DNA of 40,755 nt, taken from a bacterium. GTDB lineage: Bacteria > BMS3Abin14. The translations under genes and the position numbers were made by a program. The stretch is taken from contig JARGFV010000010.1 in assembly GCA_029210545.1 (NCBI GenBank), positions 1 to 40,755 of the forward strand, written 5' to 3'. Positions 14,803 to 22,646 of the stretch are shown piece by piece. The notes beneath the pieces were generated by a model that saw only the letters and a program-made list of their open reading frames with translations, ran no database searches and had not been told where the DNA came from. Position 1 is the first letter of the stretch. Each line of letters begins with the position of its first letter.

Positions 14803-15317
14803 TGGACCGTTACCGTTGGGCCGCGGCGTTCTTCATATTCCTGATGATGTGCCTGGGTGCCGAGCTTACGGGAAGCCTTCTCACCGCTCCTGCCATCCGT
14901 TCCGGCTGGTTCGAAGCCCTTGAAAAACCGGCGTTTAACCCCCCGGCATGGGTCTTCGGCCCCGTGTGGACGGCCCTGTTCTTCCTCATGGCAGTGGCCG
15001 CCTGGCTCGTCTGGAGACAGGAGGGTGAAAAACCGGTACGCATTCCCCTGGTCGCGTTCTACATCCAGCTTGTGTGCAACGTCATGTGGTCGGCCCTGTT
15101 TTTCGGGTCCATGCGGCCGGGGTGGGCACTGGCTGAGATCGTTATCCTCTGGGGTCTCATCCTGATAACGGCGATGCTGTTTTACAGGGTCAGCCGTCTT
15201 GCCGGGCTCCTGTTCATCCCTTACCTCGGATGGGTGGCTTTCGCGGCGGTGCTTAACGGGTTCATCTGGTGGATGAACCGCGAAGGAGTCGTGCAGGTCA
15301 CCGGAATGCAGTTGTAA
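14802..15317 (+). CDS. tspO: TspO/MBR family protein
   Basis: The 171-residue five-helix membrane protein has the family signature KPAFNPPAWVFGPVWTALF and Trp-rich helices (VMWSALFFGSMRPGWA; YLGWVAFAAVLNGFIWWMN). TspO binds tetrapyrroles, especially protoporphyrin IX, in the membrane and is linked to porphyrin or stress signalling. The ATG at 14802 overlaps the preceding stop (TGATG). A GTG at 14790 lies within the ribosome site and was rejected. Coupling to the SDR/DUF2867 gene suggests a shared pathway, but the pair's joint function is not known to me. Confidence 0.93.
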   Translation: MDRYRWAAAFFIFLMMCLGAELTGSLLTAPAIRSGWFEALEKPAFNPPAWVFGPVWTALFFLMAVAAWLVWRQEGEKPVRIPLVAFYIQLVCNVMWSALFFGSMRPGWALAEIVILWGLILITAMLFYRVSRLAGLLFIPYLGWVAFAAVLNGFIWWMNREGVVQVTGMQL

Positions 15318-15381
15318 CCCGGTCCCGCCCTGGGAGGGGGAAAACCTTCCCGGCCCCTGATCTCTTCTGGCTACGGAAACT

Positions 15382-15846
15382 TTACCCTTCCGTAAGGTAC
15401 CTGGATATTTCGGTCTGCAGGATGTGGGAGATGGCATCAGGGTCCTCGGAGATCTCCCAGATGGAATCGATGTGTTTGAAGCGGGCTACCGATCCCTTGC
15501 TTTTCTTTACGATAACAAGGGACGTGGATAGGAGTTGGAACTGCTCCAGGTAGTGCCTGTTGGCCGGATCGTCGATGTTGACCACGCACATGGCCAGCCG
15601 GCCGTTAGTGAAGTGAGGACCGTAATAGGTTTCGAGGGCTCTTTGCAGCGTCGATTCGATGACCTCACACGAACCGCATCTGAACTTTCGATGGAAATAG
15701 TAAACGATGACCTGGTCGTCGGTCAGGTTGCCGAGGCAGCCATCGGGCAGGACATCTTCGGCATGGGCCGGTCCGGGTCCCGCGGCCATAAGGCCCGGCA
15801 GCGTCAGGAAAATGAGAAGGAACCCAAGGAGGCGGAATACGGTCAT
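15382..15846 (-). CDS. ArsF-like thioredoxin-fold exported protein
   Basis: The 154-residue protein has a signal peptide (MTVFRLLGFLLIFLTLPGL...AHA, cleaved near 29) and a thioredoxin-like domain with CGSC at C57/C60 in YYFHRKFRCGSCEVIE. The remainder (VNIDDPANRHYLEQFQL; STSLVIVKKSKG) matches the family annotated as nitrophenyl compound nitroreductase subunit ArsF. That name comes from a plasmid locus, and the real role is probably periplasmic thiol-disulfide chemistry. The start at 15846 begins the signal peptide; a start ten codons upstream at 15876 is also open. It is convergent with tspO and downstream of the metallophosphoesterase on the same strand. Confidence 0.8.
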   Translation of the reverse strand: MTVFRLLGFLLIFLTLPGLMAAGPGPAHAEDVLPDGCLGNLTDDQVIVYYFHRKFRCGSCEVIESTLQRALETYYGPHFTNGRLAMCVVNIDDPANRHYLEQFQLLSTSLVIVKKSKGSVARFKHIDSIWEISEDPDAISHILQTEISRYLTEG

Positions 15847-15984
15847 TTCGGATAGATTCTCCAGCGTGCAGGCCACCTTGACACGATCGTCTGAAACAAC
15901 ACCCGACAGGCCGGTGAAACCGCCCCGTTTACCTGCCGAACAACTAGTTATACTAGACCTATGTGAACTAAAATTCCAGCTAAA

Positions 15985-17112
15985 TTAGGGATTTATCGTA
16001 AAGATCGTGACCTCCGCTGGAGCCAACAACCTCAGGGGCGGCCCCCAGGTCCCCGTCCCCCGGCTGGTGTAGATACGGCTTCCGCTGTCGAGTTCGTACA
16101 GGCCGGCAATGTAGGGGTGCCGCAGCTTTACCGGGAAGTTGAAGGGGAAGATCTGGCCTTTGTGGGTGTGTCCGGAGAGCTGAAGGTCGAACTGCCCCAG
16201 CGACCGGGTCGTGATATCGGGTTGGTGCTTCATGAGAATGGTGAAGCTGCTCCCGTTCCCCATGGCGAGGGCAGCGGCCTCATCGGTGTAGGACGCTTCA
16301 CCGGTCCGTGATCCGGCCGGATCGTCCACCCCGGCGATGCGAAGCGGACCGGCCTGTGCTGACGTGCCGCGGAGCACCGTAAAACCGGCTTCTTCCATGA
16401 AAGCCAGGCTCCCCCTGAGCCCGGCGTAAAATTCGTGGTTCCCGGTGACGGCAAACTTTCCCAGGGGCGGATCGTACCGGGTGAAGGCTTTGCTGAGGTG
16501 GTTGGTGTGCGGCGTCATGCCGTCGATGAGGTCGCCGGTACACAGGAGGATGTCAGGCTTTTCCCTCTCAAGGATGGCAACGATCTGTTCCAGGCGCCTT
16601 TGCCCCTCGATAAGGCCGATGTGGATGTCGGAGATCTGGGCCACCTTCACGGGGCCGCTGGTCGAGGAGAAGGCTCCGCTTTTAATGGTGACATGCTCGA
16701 CGGTGAGCCCGCGGGCCTCCACCAGCCCCCAGATGGTGGCGAGGGCGATGAGGACGAGGCTGACGAGCAGGGCGGGCCTGGCATGTATGATGAGGCGGTA
16801 GGCATCGGGTGCGATCTGTGCGGCTATCCGCACCCCGATATTGAACAGGTCCCGGATCACCGCGAGGAACCAGAACCAGAGAAGAAAGGCCATCCAGGTG
16901 TAGGAGATCCAGGCCAGCACGGTAGCCGGCATGATCTGGCCGTTTCGTTCCAGGATCCTGACGAGGATGGGGCCGTTGAGCATGAGCAGCAGGAAACCTG
17001 TAAAGGCGGCAAGAAACAACCCCTCGGGCTGGAGCACCTGGTGGATCTTCCAGAAAAGATAGGCGTGCATCGAGCCGTAGATGCCGAAATAGACAAGCAT
17101 GAAAAGAATCAT
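15985..17112 (-). CDS. Membrane-anchored metallophosphoesterase (YkuE-like)
   Basis: The 375-residue protein has about four N-terminal membrane helices (1-145) followed by a calcineurin-like phosphoesterase domain. Metal-ligand motifs appear in order: SDIHIG, GDLIDG, GNHEFY, KHQPD and SGHTHKGQ. Related proteins act outside the cytoplasmic membrane on phosphorylated lipids or nucleotides. GGGAG ends 5 nt before the ATG. The substrate is not deducible. Confidence 0.9.
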   Translation of the reverse strand: MILFMLVYFGIYGSMHAYLFWKIHQVLQPEGLFLAAFTGFLLLMLNGPILVRILERNGQIMPATVLAWISYTWMAFLLWFWFLAVIRDLFNIGVRIAAQIAPDAYRLIIHARPALLVSLVLIALATIWGLVEARGLTVEHVTIKSGAFSSTSGPVKVAQISDIHIGLIEGQRRLEQIVAILEREKPDILLCTGDLIDGMTPHTNHLSKAFTRYDPPLGKFAVTGNHEFYAGLRGSLAFMEEAGFTVLRGTSAQAGPLRIAGVDDPAGSRTGEASYTDEAAALAMGNGSSFTILMKHQPDITTRSLGQFDLQLSGHTHKGQIFPFNFPVKLRHPYIAGLYELDSGSRIYTSRGTGTWGPPLRLLAPAEVTIFTINP

Positions 17113-17405
17113 AATGACTCCCGGTTCCCGGATCTCTTCCCCTTTTAAAAATTACCACGATTCTTGCTGCGGTTGGCGAGCATCGACGGATTCCTCATCG
17201 CAATGCTGATGCCCGATAAGGCAATATACTGCGATTTCTCCATGTGTTAGAATCTGTAATGTATCATAATGAGAAATATATCCAGGCAAGTGGCCGAGCC
17301 TGGAGTCAATTTCATGGATTGTTATATTAGAATACGTTCAGGTTCCGCAAGCGCAACCTGAATGGAAATGTCCTGGGGGGCAGACGGATAAATGGTCGAG
17401 CTTGT
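17113..17405. other. Intergenic region, no gene recognised
   Basis: No supported coding region is seen. It contains partly complementary segments near 17197-17236 (ATCGCA...TGCGAT) and a hairpin TTCAGGTT / AACCTGAA at about 17338-17363. A structured leader or small RNA is possible but unsupported. Confidence 0.4.
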
Positions 17406-17616
17406 CTAGCAGCGTGTCGGAAAACCTCTTGACACGCTGCTATAGGTTTTTCGGAAAGCCCTTTTTTGGGTCTTTTCTTGAAAACAAGAGCATTAAACCG
17501 GTAAATAACTCCGGTGAACTACCAAATGTGCCATATATTTGTTCTTTTCGGTCTAAATGCTACTTCCGAAAAACTATATTTAGGAGCCTGCATGGGGTTC
17601 TCCGACAGGCTCCTAG
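17406..17616 (+). mobile_element. 211-bp MITE, copy 1 (CTAG-bounded)
   Basis: The element is bounded by CTAG on both sides. Its imperfect terminal inverted repeats read CAGCGTGTCGGAAAACC inward from the left and GAGCCTGTCGGAGAACC inward from the right. The left end folds as AGCAGCGTGTC / GACACGCTGCT and the right end as AGGAGCCTG / CAGGCTCCT. A nearly identical copy of equal length lies at 30733-30943. It has no transposase. It ends one base before the ribosome site of the M48 protease gene, so it separates that gene from any older promoter. Confidence 0.85.
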
Positions 17617-17629
17617 AAAGGAGCTTCCC

Positions 17630-19051
17630 ATGTTTGTTTCTGTGCGGCTAGTCATAATCCTTGTCGTTGGATTTATCGCCACCTTACCAACAGCTTCGGT
17701 AGAAGCTGTTGGTCTCAACGAGGACGGGCAGGCGGTGGTAAGGCTCGCTGCCGACGAATACCGGCGAGTCAGCGAACAGAACCCCGTGGTCTCGCACCGG
17801 GAACTCGGCAGCTACGTCGAAAAGGTGGCGAGGGGCCTGGTCCCTGGAGGGACAACGCTGCCCAAAGGGGTGTCCCTTTCAGTGACCATCCTGGACAAAC
17901 AGGTGCCGGAGATCTTTTCCCTCGCAAACGGGGTGCTGGTGATCACGACGGGGGCCCTCCTGACCCTGGAAAACGAGGCCCAGCTGGCGGCGGTCCTGTC
18001 CCACGAGGCGGCTCATATCACAGGTTCCCACTATCCGGCTATCTACCAGGCGTTCAGGGAAGGGGAGAAAAAGGCCCGCAGCAGATCCCTCGCGTCCGGC
18101 CTGGCGGGAGTGGTGGTGGGGGCTGCCATAGACTACACGGTCCTGTCGAAGACCAACGAAGTATACAGCGACCTCGAAGCCGGCGATGTCAGCTACCGGG
18201 AAGCCATGAAGAAGGTCCTTGCCCTCGAGGCCGGCGCAGGGGTTGTCGAGGGGTTTTCGGATGTTTACCAGGGACTGCCGCCGGAGACGAGGGCCGGTTC
18301 CGGGGATCCGAGGGTACCTCTCGAGATGGTGGCCGACGCGGAGGGGCTCAAGCTGCTGGCCATCGCGGGATACGATCCTTTACAGGCCGGAGAGGCGTGG
18401 CGGCGGCTCAGGAAGGCCGGCGATAAGGCGAAGGCTGGCAGCACCGAGTCCATGGCCATGGCGTTCCTGCCGCCGGAGATGCGGACACTGCTCACCGGGG
18501 TTGAAGGGCCCATGGGCGGGATCCGGGCCGAGCGCCTCACCCGGACGGTGAGCCAGAACCCTCCCGACCGTCCCGGCTTCCTGGATTCCATGGCCAGGTC
18601 GAAGGAGGTCACAGCCCTGACGAAAGGACGCGGGAAGGTCGGCCGGGAAGAGTTCGCCGCGGTCATCGGCAACTATGTTATGGGGGACGCCAGGGCTGCC
18701 TTCGACGCGGGGGATTACGCGACCTCGAAAAAACTTTTTCAGGCTGCCTGGGACTCCGGAAAACGCACCGCCCCCATCGCCTACTACCTGGGCCGGTCCC
18801 AGGTGGGAGAATTTGCCTTCGCCGCTTCCCAGCGGGAGAAGGAGAGCGCCGAGGAGTACCTTCTCAAGGCGACCGAAATGGACCCGAGGATGCCGGAGCC
18901 GTACAAGGCGCTGGGGGACCTTTACGGGGAATGGGAGATGTACGCCGAGGCGGCGGCGATGTACAAAAAATACCTCAAGGTAAACCCCAAGGCGTCCGAT
19001 CGAAGCCGTGTCGAGAGTCAGATCGGCAAGATGGAAAGGAAAGCGAGATGA
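17630..19051 (+). CDS. Secreted M48-family metalloprotease with C-terminal TPRs (BepA-like)
   Basis: The 473-residue protein has a signal peptide (about 1-27, VRLVIILVVGFIATLPTA). The peptidase M48 domain has zinc motif SHEAAHITGSH (about residue 125) after FSLANGVLVITTGALL, and a downstream glutamate region near AEGLKLLAIAGYDP. C-terminal TPR-like repeats lie at about 350-470 (DAGDYATSKKLFQAAW; EPYKALGDLYGEWEMYAEAAAMYKKYLKVNP). Such periplasmic proteases act in outer-membrane protein quality control. The start at 17630 follows AAAGGAGCTTCCC. The frame is open further upstream only through the MITE, so that extension was rejected. It overlaps the next gene by 4 bp (ATGA). Confidence 0.9.
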   Translation: MFVSVRLVIILVVGFIATLPTASVEAVGLNEDGQAVVRLAADEYRRVSEQNPVVSHRELGSYVEKVARGLVPGGTTLPKGVSLSVTILDKQVPEIFSLANGVLVITTGALLTLENEAQLAAVLSHEAAHITGSHYPAIYQAFREGEKKARSRSLASGLAGVVVGAAIDYTVLSKTNEVYSDLEAGDVSYREAMKKVLALEAGAGVVEGFSDVYQGLPPETRAGSGDPRVPLEMVADAEGLKLLAIAGYDPLQAGEAWRRLRKAGDKAKAGSTESMAMAFLPPEMRTLLTGVEGPMGGIRAERLTRTVSQNPPDRPGFLDSMARSKEVTALTKGRGKVGREEFAAVIGNYVMGDARAAFDAGDYATSKKLFQAAWDSGKRTAPIAYYLGRSQVGEFAFAASQREKESAEEYLLKATEMDPRMPEPYKALGDLYGEWEMYAEAAAMYKKYLKVNPKASDRSRVESQIGKMERKAR

Positions 19052-19923
19052 GAAGAGCCGCGGTTAACCTGGCAGCACCCATGACCTGCATCCTGCTTGC
19101 CGTCGCCTGCGTCGGGGTGTCGGAGGCCGCATCGGTAAAGCTGCGGTACGGCTTTCAAACCGGATCGGTTTACAGGGTGACCGAGCAGTACCACGACGTC
19201 GGCAAGTCGGTCACCGAAATGAACGTCATGGGGCAGCAGCAGACCATGGAAACCCCCACAGACCAGGTGTCCTCAGGCACCTGGAAGGCGAAGGTGGTAG
19301 GCAAAGTCGCAGGCGGCGTCAAACTGGCCGTTGAATACGGCCAGTACAAGGGAGGGGAGCGGTGGGCCTCCAACAAGATGGAGACGGGCGATATCTTCGG
19401 CAGCAGCAGCGCCGAGGTTGTGGTGCATCCTGTCGACGGGGCCGTTAAGGTCGTGGCCAGTCCCGCCGGGGACCAGACGGTCGAGATCATCTACCAGGGC
19501 CGTTTCGCGTGGATGCCGGAACTGCCGGAAGGCCCTGTCGGTGTGGGCAGCGAGTTCACCCACGAGTATGTGCTCCAGTCCGGGATGTACAACATCAAGG
19601 CTACGGATGAGTATTACCTCGCCGGGATCAAGGGCGGGTTTGCCACCTTCGATGTGGAAACGAGGCAGCTCATGGTGATCAGAATGGACCAGGGGGCCGG
19701 CGGTGGCGGGGCCATACCCGGTATGGCCATGGCGGACATGAAACTGGCCTACAAGGGGGAGGGGACCGCCGTTTTCGACCTGAAGGAGGGGATCTTCGTC
19801 GAGCGGGAAGGCAGGATGTCCTACTCCAACCTGGACAGCGGCCAGACAAATACCATGGGGATGGCCTTCTCCACGAGGATGACCGGGGTAGCAAGATACA
19901 AATGGGAAATGGAACGCCAATAA
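19048..19923 (+). CDS. Secreted protein of unknown function, coupled to the M48 protease
   Basis: The 291-residue protein has a signal peptide (about 1-27, MTCILLAVACVGVSEA) and a beta-rich body without catalytic motifs I recognise. A glycine-rich patch (GAGGGGAIPGMAMADM) lies near 228-243. The layout (LRYGFQTGSVYRVTEQY at the start, TRMTGVARYKWEM at the end) resembles secreted domains such as DUF6263, but I am not certain. The ATGA overlap with the protease gene implies co-translation and perhaps a substrate, chaperone or partner relationship. The stop codon lies inside a 13-bp perfect hairpin. Confidence 0.8.
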   Translation: MRRAAVNLAAPMTCILLAVACVGVSEAASVKLRYGFQTGSVYRVTEQYHDVGKSVTEMNVMGQQQTMETPTDQVSSGTWKAKVVGKVAGGVKLAVEYGQYKGGERWASNKMETGDIFGSSSAEVVVHPVDGAVKVVASPAGDQTVEIIYQGRFAWMPELPEGPVGVGSEFTHEYVLQSGMYNIKATDEYYLAGIKGGFATFDVETRQLMVIRMDQGAGGGGAIPGMAMADMKLAYKGEGTAVFDLKEGIFVEREGRMSYSNLDSGQTNTMGMAFSTRMTGVARYKWEMERQ

Positions 19924-19943
19924 AGGCTACGCCTTTATTGGCG
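19915..19943 (+). terminator. Stop-codon-spanning hairpin
   Basis: CGCCAATAAAGGC (19915-19927) and GCCTTTATTGGCG (19931-19943) are perfect complements around TAC, and the stop codon of the preceding gene is within the left arm. There is no T-run, so it is terminator-like only. Confidence 0.55.
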
Positions 19944-20252
19944 TATTGTCTGGGGGCTGGGAAAAACAGGGTGAACAGCGACTTGGCGATAGGGCGACCC
20001 TCTTTCGTATAAAGCTTCCACCGGCACTCTTCGAGCTATGGGGGACAAGTCGGAGGGCAGGCTGAGCGAGGTGGTGAAAAGGCCGTCATTTCGTGACTCC
20101 TCCGTGTTTGTCATCGCGAGCCGTGACCAGAGCGAAGCGATCTCACAGCGAGGGCCGTAAAGGCCGTAATTCCGGAAATCGACGCCCGGTGCGCGATTAT
20201 CCGGAATCCAGGGGGAATATCCGAAACAGAGAAACAGGGAAAAGGCTGAAAC
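19944..20252. repeat. Intergenic region with two widespread-type dispersed repeats
   Basis: GCTTCCACCGGCACTCTTCG...AAGTCGGAGGG (20014-20057) recurs in variant form at 24108-24155. A second block (about 20085-20150) contains GTCATCGCGAGCC and AGCGAAGCGATCTCA, the kind of word family found dispersed in many environmental genomes. No gene is recognised in this gap. Confidence 0.65.
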
Positions 20253-21248
20253 ATGAAACCTGAAAAACTTCACTACCACGGGGGAAGTGGAACGAATCTA
20301 TCGATCAATCCGGGTTCGGCTCTGGTCGCAAAAACGATCTTTTTTATAACCCTGGCCATTTTCCTGTTCAGTGCTTCCCCCGCCATGGCTACCGAGGATT
20401 ACGCGGCCGAGACGGGGCAGGGATGCCCGGTGTGCCATATCTCGGCCTCCGGCGGCGGCGGGCTGACCCAGGCCGGGGAGTCCTACAGTGAAGATCCGGG
20501 AAACTGGCGGCCGCCGGTGAGTTCAGGAAGAAAGACTCCCGTGTACCTTCGCATCGCTCACGTTGTGGTCCTGTACGGTCACCTCTTTTTCGGGATCATC
20601 TGGATCGGGACCATTTTCTACGTCCACCTTGTGCTCAAGCCCAGGTATGCCCTGGGAGGTCTTCCCAGATCGGAACTGAGGCTCGCCTGGATGTCCATGC
20701 CCATCCTCGCCGTGTCGGGGGTGCTTCTCACATTCTGGAGGTTGCGCCTGGCTCCAGGGCTCTTTTCCTCCCTTTTCGGGAAGCTGCTTCTCGTAAAAAT
20801 GGCTGTCTTCGGACTCATGGTTTCATCGGCCGCCTTTGTCACCCTCTACGTGGGGCCCCGGTTAAAGGCCCTGGCCGCCATGCACGGGCCTGTGGAGGAC
20901 GAGCCCGGGAAGGACAGGTACACCCTGGAAGAACTGAGGGATCATGACGGCGCCCAGGGCCAAAGGGTTTTTATCGCGGCCAATGGAAAGGTTTATGATG
21001 TTTCGTCGAGTCCCATGTGGAAGGGGGGGACGCACGCCAGGCGCCACAAGGCCGGGGCGGACCTCACCGAATTCCTCAAGGACGCCCCTCACGAATCGAA
21101 CGTCCTGGACAGGTACGAAATGGTGGGGGAGCTTGACGTGAAAACCGCTCAGGTCCCTGCCGTGGTGAGGATCTTCACCGTGAACGCCTACTTCAACCTC
21201 ATCGGGTGCTTTGTCATAATCCTCGTTCTCGTTCTGTGGAGATGGTAA
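20253..21248 (+). CDS. Haem c / CopD-like / cytochrome b5-like fusion membrane protein, paralogue 1
   Basis: The 331-residue protein has three parts. After a signal-like hydrophobic segment (about 26-46) comes a short exported region with one haem c motif, CPVCH. Next is a CopD-like membrane region with three helices (HVVVLYGHLFFGIIWIGTIFYVHLVLKPR; SMPILAVSGVLLTFWR; LFGKLLLVKMAVFGLM). A cytochrome b5-like haem/steroid-binding domain follows (about 225-295; YTLEELRDHDG, KVYDVSSSPMWKGG, HKAGADLTEFLKDAPH), then a last helix (LIGCFVIILVLVLWRW). It is probably a membrane electron-transfer protein with c- and b-type haem. A close paralogue lies 1.4 kb downstream. The combination is unusual; partner and pathway are unknown. 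Confidence 0.85.
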   Translation: MKPEKLHYHGGSGTNLSINPGSALVAKTIFFITLAIFLFSASPAMATEDYAAETGQGCPVCHISASGGGGLTQAGESYSEDPGNWRPPVSSGRKTPVYLRIAHVVVLYGHLFFGIIWIGTIFYVHLVLKPRYALGGLPRSELRLAWMSMPILAVSGVLLTFWRLRLAPGLFSSLFGKLLLVKMAVFGLMVSSAAFVTLYVGPRLKALAAMHGPVEDEPGKDRYTLEELRDHDGAQGQRVFIAANGKVYDVSSSPMWKGGTHARRHKAGADLTEFLKDAPHESNVLDRYEMVGELDVKTAQVPAVVRIFTVNAYFNLIGCFVIILVLVLWRW

Positions 21249-21395
21249 TGCCCATTGAGGACGAAAAGTAAGTCACGGCCACAGAATCAGTCACAGTCTC
21301 AGGCTCAGTAATCGCTCCAGCAAGATAACCAGGGGAGGAAGGGGATGAAGGCAGTCCGGTTTCATACCTCCTCCCTTCTGCCTCCCGCCTTCTCC

Positions 21396-22382
21396 CTACT
21401 TTTTCCTCGTCGGCGGCGCCATGAACTCCGGGCCTACCGGATCGGTGACCGTTTCAGACAGGATCGTGTCTATCACTGCCATGTCCTCTTCGGTAAGTGA
21501 CCAGCCGAACGCCTCCTCTACCGCGTCCAGTTGACCCGGATGCCTTCCGCCCCAGAGGGCGATTTCCACTCCCCGGTCGAGGATCCACCGTACGGCCAGG
21601 GCCATCACTGTTTTTCCGTAACGCTCCCGTGCCAGGCTGTTAAGGCGGGTCACTGCTTCGAGGTACTGTCCAAAACGGGGCTGCTTGAACTTGGGGTCCC
21701 ATTTCCGCAGGTCATCGCCGGAAAACTCCGTGTCCGGCCGCATCCTTCCCGAGAGCAGGCCCCTGCACAGGGCACCGTAGGTGAGAAGGGCAACCCCGTT
21801 TTCCTGACACCAGGGCAGGACATCAGCCTCGATCCCGCGTTCGAAGAGGTTGTAGGGCGGCTGAGCGGTTGAGAGCCTCGCCTCCCTGGAAAAAGAAGCC
21901 ATTTCCTCCGGGGAGTAGTTGCTCACACCGACGGCCCGGATTTTCCCCTCCTCGACAAGGCGCTGCATCTGCTCCGCGGTTTCCTCCCTGGCCACAAGGG
22001 GATCCGGCCAGTGGACCTGGTACAGGTCGATAACATCCACATCGAGGCGGCGCAGGGAATCCTCAACCTCAAGTCTGATCCTCTCCCCCGTTGAGTTGCG
22101 GAAGACCTTGTTCTCCTTCCACTCCAGACCCACCTTGGTGGCCACGATGACCTTGTCCCGATCCAGCCCTTTAAGGGCTTTCCCCACGATCTCCTCTGAC
22201 TTGCCGAAGCCGTAAACGGGAGCTGTGTCGATGAGGGTGATCCCCATCTCCACCGCCCGATGAATCGTGTTGATGGACTCCCGCTTGTCGGTCCCTCCCC
22301 ACATCCATCCGCCGATGGCCCAGGTGCCAAGGCCCACCCTTGAAATCTGCATGTCCGTTCCCGGAACTGTGACGTATTCCAT
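21396..22382 (-). CDS. Aldo/keto reductase
   Basis: The 328-residue (beta/alpha)8 oxidoreductase has the catalytic tetrad in place: Asp and Tyr in IDTAPVYGFG, Lys in VATKVGLEW and His in YQVHWPDP. NADPH-binding features include VGVSNYSPEEM and ALWGGRHPGQLDAV. It belongs to the general aldo/keto reductase group (YajO/YghZ-like); the substrate is not predictable. The start at 22382 is set by GGAGGATCGAG before the ATG; the longer frame to 22556 lacks a ribosome site. It lies antisense between the two CopD/b5 paralogues, so it was either trapped by their duplication or inserted afterwards. Confidence 0.93.
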   Translation of the reverse strand: MEYVTVPGTDMQISRVGLGTWAIGGWMWGGTDKRESINTIHRAVEMGITLIDTAPVYGFGKSEEIVGKALKGLDRDKVIVATKVGLEWKENKVFRNSTGERIRLEVEDSLRRLDVDVIDLYQVHWPDPLVAREETAEQMQRLVEEGKIRAVGVSNYSPEEMASFSREARLSTAQPPYNLFERGIEADVLPWCQENGVALLTYGALCRGLLSGRMRPDTEFSGDDLRKWDPKFKQPRFGQYLEAVTRLNSLARERYGKTVMALAVRWILDRGVEIALWGGRHPGQLDAVEEAFGWSLTEEDMAVIDTILSETVTDPVGPEFMAPPTRKK

Positions 22383-22646
22383 CTCGATCCTCCATTTGCA
22401 GTTCAGTGCGAAGAGCCTTTCGGCAAGACCCCTTCGACAAGTTCCCCTCGACCAGGCTCCCTTCCATGACCTTCCACCTTCGCGTAAACCTCCTTCGCTG
22501 AAGAACAATAAATACAGTGTAGCAGATTGCACCGGGAACCTGCCGGAGGACCCCACACAGACTCCTGGTGTGATAAACTTCTTTCACTTGACCACGCACA
22601 ACGTACAGGCGGACAGTTGTTCCAGGTCCGAGGGGAGGTGCATTGA

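Noticed and set aside
17197-17236. Possible small RNA upstream of the MITE
   Set aside because: The complementary segments are imperfect, and no promoter or terminator was found to support a transcript.
17402-17629. N-terminal extension of the M48 protease through the MITE
   Set aside because: It reads the MITE in frame; the signal peptide and AAAGGAG ribosome site define the start at 17630.
20022-20150. Novel repeat candidate
   Set aside because: The word types (AAGTCGGAGG and GCGAAGCGATCTC) resemble intergenic repeats I know to be widespread in environmental genomes, so they were listed as repeats only.
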